DNA of 64,000 bases, taken from Herminiimonas arsenicoxydans (GTDB lineage Bacteria; Pseudomonadota; Gammaproteobacteria; Burkholderiales; Burkholderiaceae_D). The notes beneath the pieces are model-generated. The model made no database searches. It was not told where the DNA came from and was given only the letters and a program-made list of their open reading frames with translations. The stretch lies in NCBI GenBank assembly GCA_000026125.1, contig CU207211.1, forward strand, positions 3,038,001 through 3,102,000, in the 5' to 3' direction. Shown here piece by piece: positions 1-8,359 of this stretch; the stretch's first letter is position 1; each line of letters begins with the position of its first letter. A program made the translations under genes and the position numbers.

Positions 1-438
1 GCCAATGTGATGCGCATAGCTGGACCATGGATAGTCTGCTGCATGCGCGAGTTCGCATCGCACCGGATTCAGCTCGATATAGGCGCAACAGGTCATGAAG
101 TAGCGTTCGGCATCCAGCACCGTCGCCTTGTAGCGACCCTGCCACAAAGTGCCCGTGCGTGCGTACTTGCGATTGAAATACGGGACGTAATGGCGTCCCA
201 GCCATTGCATCAGCCGACTCAATCCTTCCAGATCGGTGGGCGTAGCAAGCAGATGGAAATGCGTGGGCATCAGCACATAAGCGTGAATGGCGACCTTGAA
301 TTGCTTCGCGGCCTCTTTCAAGCAACTCAGGAAAAAGCGGTAATCGGCACTCTCGCGAAAAACCACCTGCCCATTGTTGCCGGATTGAATGACGTGATGT
401 GCCTGATTGGGTATGACGAGCCGGGGAAGTCGAGCCAT
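1..438 (-). CDS. REP-associated tyrosine transposase (RAYT), truncated by window edge
   Basis: The minus strand stays open from an ATG at 438 to base 1, giving the first 146 residues; the C-terminus lies outside the window. The product looks like a Y1/HUH single-strand transposase of the IS200-like RAYT type. The metal-binding HUH pair is His60-Phe-His62 in a PTHFHLL motif, followed by a GTLWQGRYK motif (about 96-104) and a YIELNPVR motif (about 120-127) that is typical of RAYTs; Tyr113 and Tyr120 are candidate catalytic tyrosines. These proteins are domesticated transposases that process REP/BIME palindromes. I saw no REP-like palindrome in the 60 bases upstream, and the other flank is not available. 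The family call is firm; activity cannot be judged from a partial gene. Confidence 0.88.
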   Translation of the reverse strand, partial: MARLPRLVIPNQAHHVIQSGNNGQVVFRESADYRFFLSCLKEAAKQFKVAIHAYVLMPTHFHLLATPTDLEGLSRLMQWLGRHYVPYFNRKYARTGTLWQGRYKATVLDAERYFMTCCAYIELNPVRCELAHAADYPWSSYAHHIG

Positions 439-500
439 GGTCTGGATGAAAGCTGAATAATGCCAGCTATGGTAATTCGACTACGCTGCCGACGGGGAAA

Positions 501-2015
501 TTAGTACATGGCGCGCGCCCAGCCCGGCTCCGAATGGCAGCGATGTTCTATCGCCTTGACCACCAGCGCGCGCAACTCATCCAGCAACACCACTTCGTTC
601 GGCGTGATTCTGGAGGTGGGCAAGGCTGCATTCCAGTCACCGTAAATAAAGCCTACCGGATGAAAATTCAGCATCAAGGGCAGAATCATGAAGCTGCGCG
701 AACTGCCCAGTTCATCACGCCACCAGCGCGGCAACTTGTTGATGAAACCCGGTGCCAGCGCATCATCCACCAGTATCATTTTATCGTTCGCCAGTGCCGC
801 ATGAAAAACGTCCGGCTGATACGCATCGTTAAACATCAGGCGCGGCAAAATATCTTCCGTACATTCGCCGAAGCACATGCGTGCAACATATTTGGCTTCA
901 TCATGGTTACGCAGGAACGTGATGGCGCGGCTCAAACCCAGTCCTTGATAAACAGTCTCCAACGCTACCGTCATCAATTGGCCGGTACTGGCCGTCACGA
1001 TGTCATCGCGCATATCGCCGACACCGCGCCGGATAATCTCAATCGCATCGGCAGACTTGCCCAAAGGCAGCAGCAGTTGCGCCTCCGGTTCGTCGGATCG
1101 TTTTTCCTGGCCGATCAGCAACTCATCTTCCTTCGCGACTTTTTGTGCCGTATCGACGGCCAACAGGATGTCGGGAACATTCAGTCCCAGCATCTCTGCA
1201 TAATTTTCCGCAATTTTAGTCAGACCTGCGGCCGCGGCATCCTCGCCCTTGCACACTACACCGGCACAGTGCGTCGCCATCGTCGAGATGGCAGCCAGCC
1301 ATTCCGAATGCATCAGCGGCTCATGCGCAACATCTGTATCGATACGCGGCGGCATCTCTTTCAGGCTGGCCACCAGCGAATACGGAAAACCCCAGCGCTT
1401 GCCAATCAGGCTGCCGATTTCATCCAGGCCTATGCCCAGAACTTCCTGCGCAGCTTCATTTTCGGCAATATTTTTCTCGGCCGCTACCGCCTGCACCTGC
1501 GTCCATTGTTCAGGCAGGTAAAACGACACCATCAGACGCCCCAGCGAATGCAGTATCGAACAGACTACCGCCTCCTCCGTATCGCGCCGGGTCGATGATG
1601 ACGCAACCTGGCGCGCAATCTGGCCCGCCAGCACCGCCTTTTCCATTTCATTACGGGTATGCGAGGTCGCCAGCGATGCGGCAGACAAACCATCTATCAG
1701 CTTCAAACCCAGAGCGAGATGGCCGATGGTTTCCGTGCCCAGCACGATCACGGCCTTGGACACCGTATTAATGCCCTGGCCAAAAGCCGAGTACATCGCA
1801 CTGTTCGCCAGACGCAAAACACGTTGCGTCAAAGTAGGATCGGACAAGACCGTTTTGGTCATGTTGAATTCGCGATCGTTATCGCCGTGCATGGCACCGA
1901 CTATCGCACTGACCACGCGGGAAAATCCCGGCAGGTCACCACGCTGGCGCACACGCGTCCACAGCAAATCCAGTGTTTTATCAGGATCGATCAATGGGTT
2001 GATTGGTTTCTTCAT
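501..2015 (-). CDS. HDOD domain signalling protein
   Basis: This 504-residue protein has an HDOD domain (about residues 25-230) recognisable from the sequence around LSDPTLTQRVLRLANSAMYS and the later AVVCSILHSLGRLMVSFYLP stretch. The C-terminal part (about 340-490) looks like a degenerate GAF-type sensor. HDOD proteins are non-catalytic relatives of HD phosphohydrolases and usually act in signal transduction, often with c-di-GMP enzymes. It starts 25 bases after the GGDEF-EAL gene on the same strand, so the two probably form an operon and a signalling pair. The ATG at 2015 has only a weak upstream purine run. The domain call is solid; the partner and output are inferred. Confidence 0.85.
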   Translation of the reverse strand: MKKPINPLIDPDKTLDLLWTRVRQRGDLPGFSRVVSAIVGAMHGDNDREFNMTKTVLSDPTLTQRVLRLANSAMYSAFGQGINTVSKAVIVLGTETIGHLALGLKLIDGLSAASLATSHTRNEMEKAVLAGQIARQVASSSTRRDTEEAVVCSILHSLGRLMVSFYLPEQWTQVQAVAAEKNIAENEAAQEVLGIGLDEIGSLIGKRWGFPYSLVASLKEMPPRIDTDVAHEPLMHSEWLAAISTMATHCAGVVCKGEDAAAAGLTKIAENYAEMLGLNVPDILLAVDTAQKVAKEDELLIGQEKRSDEPEAQLLLPLGKSADAIEIIRRGVGDMRDDIVTASTGQLMTVALETVYQGLGLSRAITFLRNHDEAKYVARMCFGECTEDILPRLMFNDAYQPDVFHAALANDKMILVDDALAPGFINKLPRWWRDELGSSRSFMILPLMLNFHPVGFIYGDWNAALPTSRITPNEVVLLDELRALVVKAIEHRCHSEPGWARAMY

Positions 2016-2040
2016 GAATCAGTTTTTACATCCTGGCAAA

Positions 2041-3732
2041 CTAGTTGTGCAGAGCAAGTGTCTCTGCTTCCAAAATATCGATCAGTGAATCAGGCAAGGA
2101 AGGGTAGCCGGTATGAAAACCCTGAATCAGCGAGCACCCCTGAGTGGACAGGAAGGCCAGTTGCTGTTCATTTTCCACCCCCTCAGCCACCGTCTGCAAA
2201 TTCAGACTGCCGGCCAGATTGAGAATCACATTACAGATCGCAGCGTCCTTGACGGATGCGGGCAAATCCTTAATGAAGGTGCGATCGATCTTGAGCGCCG
2301 CAATCGGAAAGCGCTTCAGGTAAATCAGCGAGGAATATCCGGTGCCGAAATCGTCAATCGCGATCCTGACACCACGTTCCGCAATCTTGTTCAACAGTAC
2401 TTCCGCGTGCTCAGGATCCGACATCAGGATGCCCTCGGTAATCTCCAGCATCAATTGATGCCCTTCCAACCCGGACAGTTTGAGGGCCTCATCCATCATG
2501 CCGAGAAACTGGTCATTGCGGAATTGACGCGGACTGACATTGACTGAAACATAAAGCTGCCGCCCGGCCGCTTCCTCGAATCGCTTCAACTGCACGCATG
2601 CGGATTTCAATGCCCATGCACCGAGCAGATTGATCAATCCATTGTCTTCCGCCATCGGGATGAATTGATTCGGCGGAACCAGACCGATATCCGGACGCAT
2701 CCAGCGCATCAAGGCTTCAAACCCCATGATCTGGCGTGTTTGCGCATCGACGATAGGCTGATAGTGCAACAGGAATTCACCGTTCCTGACGGCCTCGAAC
2801 ATCGCCGCCTCCATCGACACATCATGTTCGATCCGGTTAAAGGCAAGCTCGTTATAAATAATGCAGCGCGCCTTGCCGGTTTCCTTGGCCCGATACATTG
2901 CCGCATCGGCGTGCGCCAGCAATTTGACTTCGCTGTCGCCGTGTATCGGATAGATTGCCACGCCGATCGAGGCGCTCACATACAAGGTATCGTCATTGAT
3001 TTCAAAGGGCAGCTGGAGGGCAGAAATCATCCGGCGCGCCACGTTTTGAATTTCCGCTTCATCGATGGCGCCGGGAAGTACCGCGACAAACTCATCGCCG
3101 CCGACTCTGGCCAGGGTATCGACATCGCGCAGGGTTTCACGCAGACGGCCAGCCGCAATCCGCAGCAATGCGTCGCCAACTGCATGGCCCAAGGCATCAT
3201 TCACCTTCTTGAAACCGTCGAGATCCAGCGCGATGACGGAAAATCCGATATTGGTACGGCGCGCTTGCGCCATGCCCATGCTCAAACGATCGGCCAGCAA
3301 GGCGCGATTGGGCAAATTGGTCAGCTCATCGTGCGTCGCCATGTGGCGCAAACGCTCTTCTGTTTTTTGCCGATGGGAAATGTCGCGCCCCACCAGCAGC
3401 AACTCCAGAGCGCTTCCTGTCTCGTAGGCAATCATTTGCAACTCGAACTGCAATACTGCAGTATGCGTCGCCATGTGCACGCGGACCTGGGTAATTTGCA
3501 TGGACAGAAGCGCCTGACGCAAAGACGCTTCGATTGCATGTCGATCCGACAAGCGCACCAGCTCAAACAGATTCATGCCCACCAGTTGCGCATCGGAGCC
3601 GATCACCTCGGCGGCACGACGACTGGCATACAGAATTTCGCCCTGCCTGTTGAGCCGCAGCACAACCTCTCCAGCCACTTCCATCAGGCTGACTAATTGA
3701 TTATTGGTCGTATCGTTACGCTTTGAGAACAT
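2041..3732 (-). CDS. PAS-GGDEF-EAL cyclic-di-GMP enzyme
   Basis: This 563-residue protein has an N-terminal PAS sensor (about 10-125), a GGDEF diguanylate cyclase domain (about 130-290) with an intact GGDEF at 211-215, and an EAL phosphodiesterase domain (about 310-555) with EAL at 339-341 and a DDFGTGYSSL loop later on. Both active-site signatures are present, so it could be bifunctional or use one domain as a regulator. No membrane segment is visible, so it is probably cytosolic. It is the first gene of a two-gene unit with the HDOD protein. Its upstream region carries three tandem copies of a 10-base repeat (3891-3920). The net enzymatic direction cannot be read from sequence. Confidence 0.93.
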   Translation of the reverse strand: MFSKRNDTTNNQLVSLMEVAGEVVLRLNRQGEILYASRRAAEVIGSDAQLVGMNLFELVRLSDRHAIEASLRQALLSMQITQVRVHMATHTAVLQFELQMIAYETGSALELLLVGRDISHRQKTEERLRHMATHDELTNLPNRALLADRLSMGMAQARRTNIGFSVIALDLDGFKKVNDALGHAVGDALLRIAAGRLRETLRDVDTLARVGGDEFVAVLPGAIDEAEIQNVARRMISALQLPFEINDDTLYVSASIGVAIYPIHGDSEVKLLAHADAAMYRAKETGKARCIIYNELAFNRIEHDVSMEAAMFEAVRNGEFLLHYQPIVDAQTRQIMGFEALMRWMRPDIGLVPPNQFIPMAEDNGLINLLGAWALKSACVQLKRFEEAAGRQLYVSVNVSPRQFRNDQFLGMMDEALKLSGLEGHQLMLEITEGILMSDPEHAEVLLNKIAERGVRIAIDDFGTGYSSLIYLKRFPIAALKIDRTFIKDLPASVKDAAICNVILNLAGSLNLQTVAEGVENEQQLAFLSTQGCSLIQGFHTGYPSLPDSLIDILEAETLALHN

Positions 3733-4044
3733 ACTTAAAGCAGCTGAATTGAAAATAGAGGTCCATGTTTTTATCTGCCCATCATTGCCATCGTGACACT
3801 AAATGCCCTGCTTGGCTGAACAAATGATAAATTTCACCAGCTGCAAATGTAAAAATATGCAAACGCAAGTGTCAAATCTTAATGCAGAGCAATAGAAAAG
3901 AATAGAAAAGAATAGAAAAGATTGCACTGAAAAAATTAAATCCTGTTTTTTAACGACGTTTTCCCGCTCAAGGGTCGCTGCACACAAAATTTCCCATATG
4001 GAGACCTGCTGAAGCTAGGCAGAAAACCTCACTTCAGCGACATC
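3733..4044. other. Intergenic region with tandem 10-mer upstream of the c-di-GMP gene
   Basis: This 312-base AT-rich gap separates two minus-strand genes. It should hold the promoter of the PAS-GGDEF-EAL gene and the 3' end signals of the outer-membrane protein gene. I see three tandem 10-base repeats at 3891-3920 but no convincing terminator, RNA gene or conserved small coding region. A 62-codon open frame inside it (3799-3987, minus) lacks a ribosome site and recognisable features and is not called. Confidence 0.5.
3891..3920. repeat. Three tandem copies of a 10-bp unit
   Basis: The unit aatagaaaag occurs three times without a break. It lies about 160 bases upstream of the start codon of the PAS-GGDEF-EAL gene. 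Because the unit is 10 bp, copies sit on the same face of the helix. Confidence 0.9.
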
Positions 4045-5490
4045 TCATATTTTCATTTCGAGATAGGTATAGATGTAATTCGAGCCACCATTCACATCGC
4101 CCAGCAAACGCGATGAACCGAAAATACCGGAGCGATGCGACACGCCCACGCCGACATAGGTTTCCTTCAGATTGCGCGAACCGATCAAATCACCCAGGCT
4201 GACATCAATGGTTGGGTCCAGATAATTCAGCAAACGCGATGTCGGACGATTGCGCGCAGCCTGGCTGCTCGCTTCCGTGTACGGCACCCGATTTGCATAG
4301 GAAACACCCAAACCCCAGCCCAGTCGCGTCTTGACCTTGTGGCTCCACGGGAAGCCATAGTAAAAAGCCTTCATGAACAAATCGACCTGCATGCCATTGG
4401 CCTGCAGATTCCGGTCATTGTGATGCACCAGTCCGGCATAGCCGACAAAATCCAGCGGCCAGCCATTGAGTTTTTCGACAAACGGTTTACCGACATGCAC
4501 GCCGGCGATACTGGTAGGCGTCGTCTTGTCGAGATCGGCACATTTGAAAGTAAGGATTTTCGCCAGATGACAGCTATCGGCCCCCGCCCGGCCATACAGT
4601 ACGCGCACATAAGTCGGCGACTTCTCATCGGCCCACAACTGCTCTTTGTAACTGCCGAAATCATACGATGCACCGACAAAGAATGATGGCTGCAAACCTT
4701 TGCGCACTATCGGGCTATCCTTGATCCGGCTATCCAGCGCCGTAACGGAAACGCCGCCCAGCAAACGCCACCGCTCGGTCAGGTTGTACGAACCGTACAG
4801 ATTCAGCGCCACATTGGTGCCGGAGCCCGGCGCATAAGCCGGTCGCGCTGCCGTCGCCTCCCCCGCCAGCACACCATAGTAATAATTATTCAGCTTGCTA
4901 TCGCGCATCGATACGCTGACGCTGGGGCGCAAAGCCCAACGCCCCGAGCGCCAGTCATACGAATACTCCAAGGCCAGTTCATTGCCGTCCGATACTGAAC
5001 TGACGTCGTGCAGCAAGGATGCATGCAGCGTGCCCCAGGGCTGGTTGTAGCGATATGTCACGCCCAGATCAACGCCGGTACTGCGTGCTGCCATCCCGCT
5101 CAATGCTGCAGGCTGCTCATCTTCAGGGAACCCTTCCAGACGCCGACGCAAGAAAACGTCCACGCGATGATCCTCATCCGGCGCGAACTTGACGCCTATG
5201 CGATTGGCATGCAGGAAAAAACGCTCGCCTTCATACAGATACAAGGGCAGCAAATCCTTGCGATTGCCGCCCCCCACATATGGCGAACGCTCGACACGCG
5301 TGACAAATCCAAGGCCGGCACTCCCCGGCGCCGTCATGAATTCATTGAAGGGACTGGATGCAGTCTGCGCATGCGCCGTCCATGCAGCAGGAAAAGCACA
5401 GGCCAGCAGCGCACAATGCAAAACCGTTTTTCTCACAGGGGAAAAGTATTGTTTGGCAGTTGCAGCGCGCAGGAAGAAAGATGGTGTCAT
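4045..5490 (-). CDS. Outer-membrane beta-barrel protein, MipA/OmpV-like N half with PagL-like C end
   Basis: This 481-residue protein carries an N-terminal signal peptide (hydrophobic core about 23-38, likely cleavage after an AHA motif near 41) preceded by an unusually long n-region. The rest is rich in alternating, aromatic-ended beta-strands. The first half resembles MipA/OmpV proteins, which normally have about 250 residues, so the gene is roughly double length. The C-terminal strand region has VGVGVSHRSGIFG, reminiscent of the His-x-Ser of lipid A 3-O-deacylase PagL. MipA proteins scaffold murein hydrolases; PagL trims lipid A. Neither role is proven here. The start at 5490 has a weak AAGAA element; a GTG start at Val19 would give a normal-length signal peptide. 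Confidence 0.7.
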   Translation of the reverse strand: MTPSFFLRAATAKQYFSPVRKTVLHCALLACAFPAAWTAHAQTASSPFNEFMTAPGSAGLGFVTRVERSPYVGGGNRKDLLPLYLYEGERFFLHANRIGVKFAPDEDHRVDVFLRRRLEGFPEDEQPAALSGMAARSTGVDLGVTYRYNQPWGTLHASLLHDVSSVSDGNELALEYSYDWRSGRWALRPSVSVSMRDSKLNNYYYGVLAGEATAARPAYAPGSGTNVALNLYGSYNLTERWRLLGGVSVTALDSRIKDSPIVRKGLQPSFFVGASYDFGSYKEQLWADEKSPTYVRVLYGRAGADSCHLAKILTFKCADLDKTTPTSIAGVHVGKPFVEKLNGWPLDFVGYAGLVHHNDRNLQANGMQVDLFMKAFYYGFPWSHKVKTRLGWGLGVSYANRVPYTEASSQAARNRPTSRLLNYLDPTIDVSLGDLIGSRNLKETYVGVGVSHRSGIFGSSRLLGDVNGGSNYIYTYLEMKI

Positions 5491-5789
5491 CGGAATTTCT
5501 TTTTAAATTGTTATCGGCAGAAGGAAAATCGCGTTGTGTATGCCAGGCGAATGATCACACATCTCGCTTCGCGATGAAAATGTATACCAGCTTGCCTGAT
5601 CGCTCCGTGCGCCGGGCAACAAATACATGCAAGCAAATAAAAACCAACACGTGCAGAAAAGTCACTGCAGTACATATCGTGATATGGATGTCGGCAAAGG
5701 AAAAGGCGTTCCCGCAAAAAATCGCATGTGCATAAAAAAGCCCGCTGAAAACAGCGGGCTTTTTGTGCATGCCGGCAGTGCCGCTTGAC
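5491..5789. other. Intergenic region with one terminator
   Basis: About 300 bases separate the outer-membrane protein gene from the chemoreceptor gene, both on the minus strand. The distal part (5734-5764) is a strong terminator; the remainder should carry the promoter of the outer-membrane protein gene. No RNA gene or credible small coding region is seen. Confidence 0.5.
5734..5764. terminator. Rho-independent terminator downstream of chemoreceptor gene
   Basis: Nine-base arms agcccgctg (5739-5747) and cagcgggct (5752-5760) enclose a four-base A loop, with A-run and T-run flanks on either side, so it can work on both strands. It ends the cheW-chemoreceptor unit. Confidence 0.9.
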
Positions 5790-7475
5790 TTAAAACTCTT
5801 CCCAATCGTCGCCGCTAACCGGGCGTGTTTCATTGGCGATTTTCTTCGGCGCCGGGCTGGCTGCAAACTGGCGCGTTGCCGGCGCATTGCTTGCCGCAAC
5901 CGGCAAGCGTGTCGCAACTCTGCTGCTGTTCGCTACGCCATCCAGTTTGAATATGCTTACCGCTTGCGCCAGATTCGCTGCCTGTTCGTTCAGGGATTCC
6001 GCAGCAGCAGCAGCCTCTTCCACCAGGGCCGCATTTTGCTGGGTGACCTGATCCATCTGGCCGATGGCCTGATTGACCTGCTCAATCCCTGCGCTTTGTT
6101 CCTGGCTGGCAGCCATGATCTCGGCCATGATATCGGTCACGCGCTTGACGCTATCAACCACTTCCACCATGGTCGTGCCTGCTTCTGCCACCAGTTTGCT
6201 GCCGGTATCGACTTTATCAACCGAATCGTCGATCAATGTCTTGATTTCCTTCGCTGCAGCAGCTGAACGCTGCGCCAGACTGCGCACTTCCGATGCGACC
6301 ACGGCAAAACCGCGGCCTTGCTCGCCGGCACGCGCAGCTTCCACCGCCGCATTCAGCGCCAGGATGTTGGTCTGGAAAGCGATGCCATCGATCACGCCAA
6401 TGATATCGACGATTTTTCTCGCCGATGTATTGATGCCATCCATCGTATCCACTACTTTCGACACGACAGTACCGCCTTTTTCCGCCACACCGGAAGCAGT
6501 GACGGCGAGCTGATTGGCTTGTCGTGCATTGTCGGCATTCTGCTTGACGGTAGAAGTCAACTCTTCCATCGACGATGCGGTTTCTTCCAGCGAGCTGGCC
6601 TGTTCTTCAGTGCGCGACGACAGATCCAGGTTGCCGGATGCGATCTGGTTCGAAGCAGTGGCAATGGTATCGACACCTGAGCGAACCTGCGTGATGCTGG
6701 CGGTCAGGCTATCGTTCATATCCTTCAATGCCTGCAGCAACTGACCTGTTTCATCCTTCGAATCTACTGTGATGCGGCCGGTCAGATCACCGGAAGCAAC
6801 CAGGCGCGCCACACTTACCGCATAGTCCAGCGGCTTGGTGATGCTACGGGTTAACATCCAGGCCAGCACAATGCCCAGCGTCAACGCAACCAAGCCCAGC
6901 ACAATCAACAACATGCGAGCGGATTGATAAATCGTGTCGACACGGCCTTTTGCATCTTCAAAATTATTTATTTGAGCATTGACCACAGCCTCAACGGATT
7001 GAATATAGGCATCCGCTGCTGGTTTCATTTTGTTTGCGATGGCATTTTGCAGCTCTGCACCGCGCGCCTCTCTCAAATTCATGACATCATCTCGTATCGC
7101 CGTATATGTTGCGCGTTTTTCGGCAACGGTTGCCAACAGCTTCTTGCCTTCAGCGCTTACAACCAGCGTCTCCAACTCATCTTGCTGCTTGCTCACTGCA
7201 GCACTGATTGCAGACATTTCCTGCTGCAAAATCTTGTCTTGTTCCGGATCACTAGTTCTCACTCGTGCAAAAGTACGCACGGTATTCGTTTCAATGCCTT
7301 TGATCCACTGTTGCGCCAAACGCTCTTTGATGGTTGCCTCTTCCATCAGCACTGTGGCTTTCGCCACGTCCTGCAAGCGCAAAACACCCATTACCGTCAT
7401 GAATGCCATCAGCACCAACAACAAGCCAAAGGCCATGCCCAGTCGCACGCCTATTTTCAAATTCTTGAATTGCAT
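5790..7475 (-). CDS. Methyl-accepting chemotaxis protein
   Basis: This 561-residue transmembrane chemoreceptor has a first membrane span (about 12-32), a periplasmic four-helix-type ligand domain, a second span (about 190-212), a HAMP domain (about 213-265), and a long coiled-coil signalling domain whose hairpin tip carries the highly conserved IDGIAFQTNILALNAAVEAA sequence. The C-terminus ends in DDWEEF, a match to the pentapeptide tether used by CheR/CheB in Tar/Tsr-type receptors, so adaptation by methylation is likely. It sits 73 bases downstream of cheW on the same strand, which suggests co-transcription with the coupling protein. The ligand cannot be predicted. Confidence 0.96.
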   Translation of the reverse strand: MQFKNLKIGVRLGMAFGLLLVLMAFMTVMGVLRLQDVAKATVLMEEATIKERLAQQWIKGIETNTVRTFARVRTSDPEQDKILQQEMSAISAAVSKQQDELETLVVSAEGKKLLATVAEKRATYTAIRDDVMNLREARGAELQNAIANKMKPAADAYIQSVEAVVNAQINNFEDAKGRVDTIYQSARMLLIVLGLVALTLGIVLAWMLTRSITKPLDYAVSVARLVASGDLTGRITVDSKDETGQLLQALKDMNDSLTASITQVRSGVDTIATASNQIASGNLDLSSRTEEQASSLEETASSMEELTSTVKQNADNARQANQLAVTASGVAEKGGTVVSKVVDTMDGINTSARKIVDIIGVIDGIAFQTNILALNAAVEAARAGEQGRGFAVVASEVRSLAQRSAAAAKEIKTLIDDSVDKVDTGSKLVAEAGTTMVEVVDSVKRVTDIMAEIMAASQEQSAGIEQVNQAIGQMDQVTQQNAALVEEAAAAAESLNEQAANLAQAVSIFKLDGVANSSRVATRLPVAASNAPATRQFAASPAPKKIANETRPVSGDDWEEF

Positions 7476-7548
7476 TTTTACTCGATCGTATTAATTATTG
7501 CGGTATTAAAAAGTAGCCGGCGCAAAAAGCGCGCCACGGCCAGTAACA

Positions 7549-8025
7549 TCAGGCTGCGATTTTTTCGATCAGCCCCATCTCCGACGAGGACATCAACAAA
7601 TCGATATCGACCAGAATCAGCATGCGCTCTTCTATCGTGCCCAGACCGAGCAGATAATCCGATTTCATCGTTGAACCCATTTCCGGTGCCGGCTTGATTT
7701 GCTCTGCACTGAGCGTAATCACATCGGAAACACTGTCGACCACCATTCCTACCACGCGCGTGCCGATATTGAGAATGATGACAACGGTGAATTGATCGTA
7801 GCTGGGCTCGCCCAGATTGAACATGATGCGCATGTCCACGATGGGCACGATCACGCCGCGCAGATTGATTACGCCCTTGATGAATTCAGGGGCATTGGCA
7901 ATCTTGGTCACTGCGTCGTAACCGCGAATTTCCTGCACCTTCAGAATATCGATGCCGTACTCTTCCCGGCCCAGGGTAAAAGCCAATACTTCGTTCCCGC
8001 TTAAGGATTGTTGCTTGTCTTGCAT
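7549..8025 (-). CDS. cheW: Chemotaxis coupling protein CheW
   Basis: This 158-residue cytosolic protein matches CheW along its whole length: the [18 protein letters not shown] start, the [14 protein letters not shown] strand pair and the [15 protein letters not shown] region are all present. CheW couples chemoreceptors to the histidine kinase CheA. The adjacent chemoreceptor gene downstream on the same strand supports that role; cheA is not in the window. Two inverted repeats lie in its upstream region (8165-8216). Confidence 0.96.
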   Translation of the reverse strand: MQDKQQSLSGNEVLAFTLGREEYGIDILKVQEIRGYDAVTKIANAPEFIKGVINLRGVIVPIVDMRIMFNLGEPSYDQFTVVIILNIGTRVVGMVVDSVSDVITLSAEQIKPAPEMGSTMKSDYLLGLGTIEERMLILVDIDLLMSSSEMGLIEKIAA

Positions 8026-8164
8026 GGGAGCTATCCAGAATGCTTACGCACCTCCTGTAAAAGCAAGGGATGCGCAATAGGTAAGGGGGATGGGGAAAAT
8101 TTGCCGCCAATTCCACATAAAAAGATTACTACATCGATGCATAACGGCACTCGCGTCACCAAAC

Positions 8165-8188
8165 TTTAATTTCCACACGGAAATTAAA
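8165..8188. repeat. Perfect inverted repeat upstream of cheW
   Basis: The 10-base arms tttaatttcc (8165-8174) and ggaaattaaa (8179-8188) are exact reverse complements around acac. The repeat lies 140-163 bases upstream of the cheW start codon. It is not followed by a T-run on either strand, so an operator is more likely than a terminator. Confidence 0.75.
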
Positions 8189-8253
8189 CAATATTTTACG
8201 ATTCACCGAAAAATATCAAATTTATCAACATGTCGCCAAAGCCCTGCAGCCTC

Positions 8254-8310
8254 TGATTCATAAAAAAAAAGCGGCGCCTCACCATGAGGCACCGCTTTTT
8301 TTATGAATCA
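8254..8310. terminator. Long palindromic bidirectional terminator after the porin gene
   Basis: The arms starting tgattcataaaaaaa and ending tttttttatgaatca frame a GC-rich core (gcggcgcctca / tgaggcaccgc) with a 3-base loop. The stem is about 26 bp with one mismatch and two extra A residues, much longer than an ordinary terminator. Both strands give a hairpin plus U-tract. Confidence 0.9.
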
Positions 8311-8359
8311 GGGAGGAGGATCGTCATGTCAGAATAGTCGAACTATCCTGATGTATGCA

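Larger units (their letters stand above)
8026..8359. other. Intergenic region with inverted repeats and a long terminator palindrome
   Basis: This 334-base gap lies between the cheW start and the porin stop, both on the minus strand. It contains a perfect 10-bp inverted repeat (8165-8188), a second 7-bp repeat (8191-8216) and the porin terminator (8254-8310). No coding region or RNA gene is evident. Confidence 0.6.

Noticed and set aside
534..1598. 354-codon plus-strand open frame opposite the HDOD gene
   Set aside because: It is antisense to a gene with clear domain identity and its translation shows no recognisable family or ribosome site.
3799..3987. Possible 62-residue hydrophobic peptide on the minus strand
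   Set aside because: There is no ribosome site, and its middle is made from the tandem 10-mers, so it is not supported as a gene.
3733..4044. Possible c-di-GMP riboswitch in front of the GGDEF-EAL gene
   Set aside because: None of the conserved GEMM core sequences is present in this AT-rich region.
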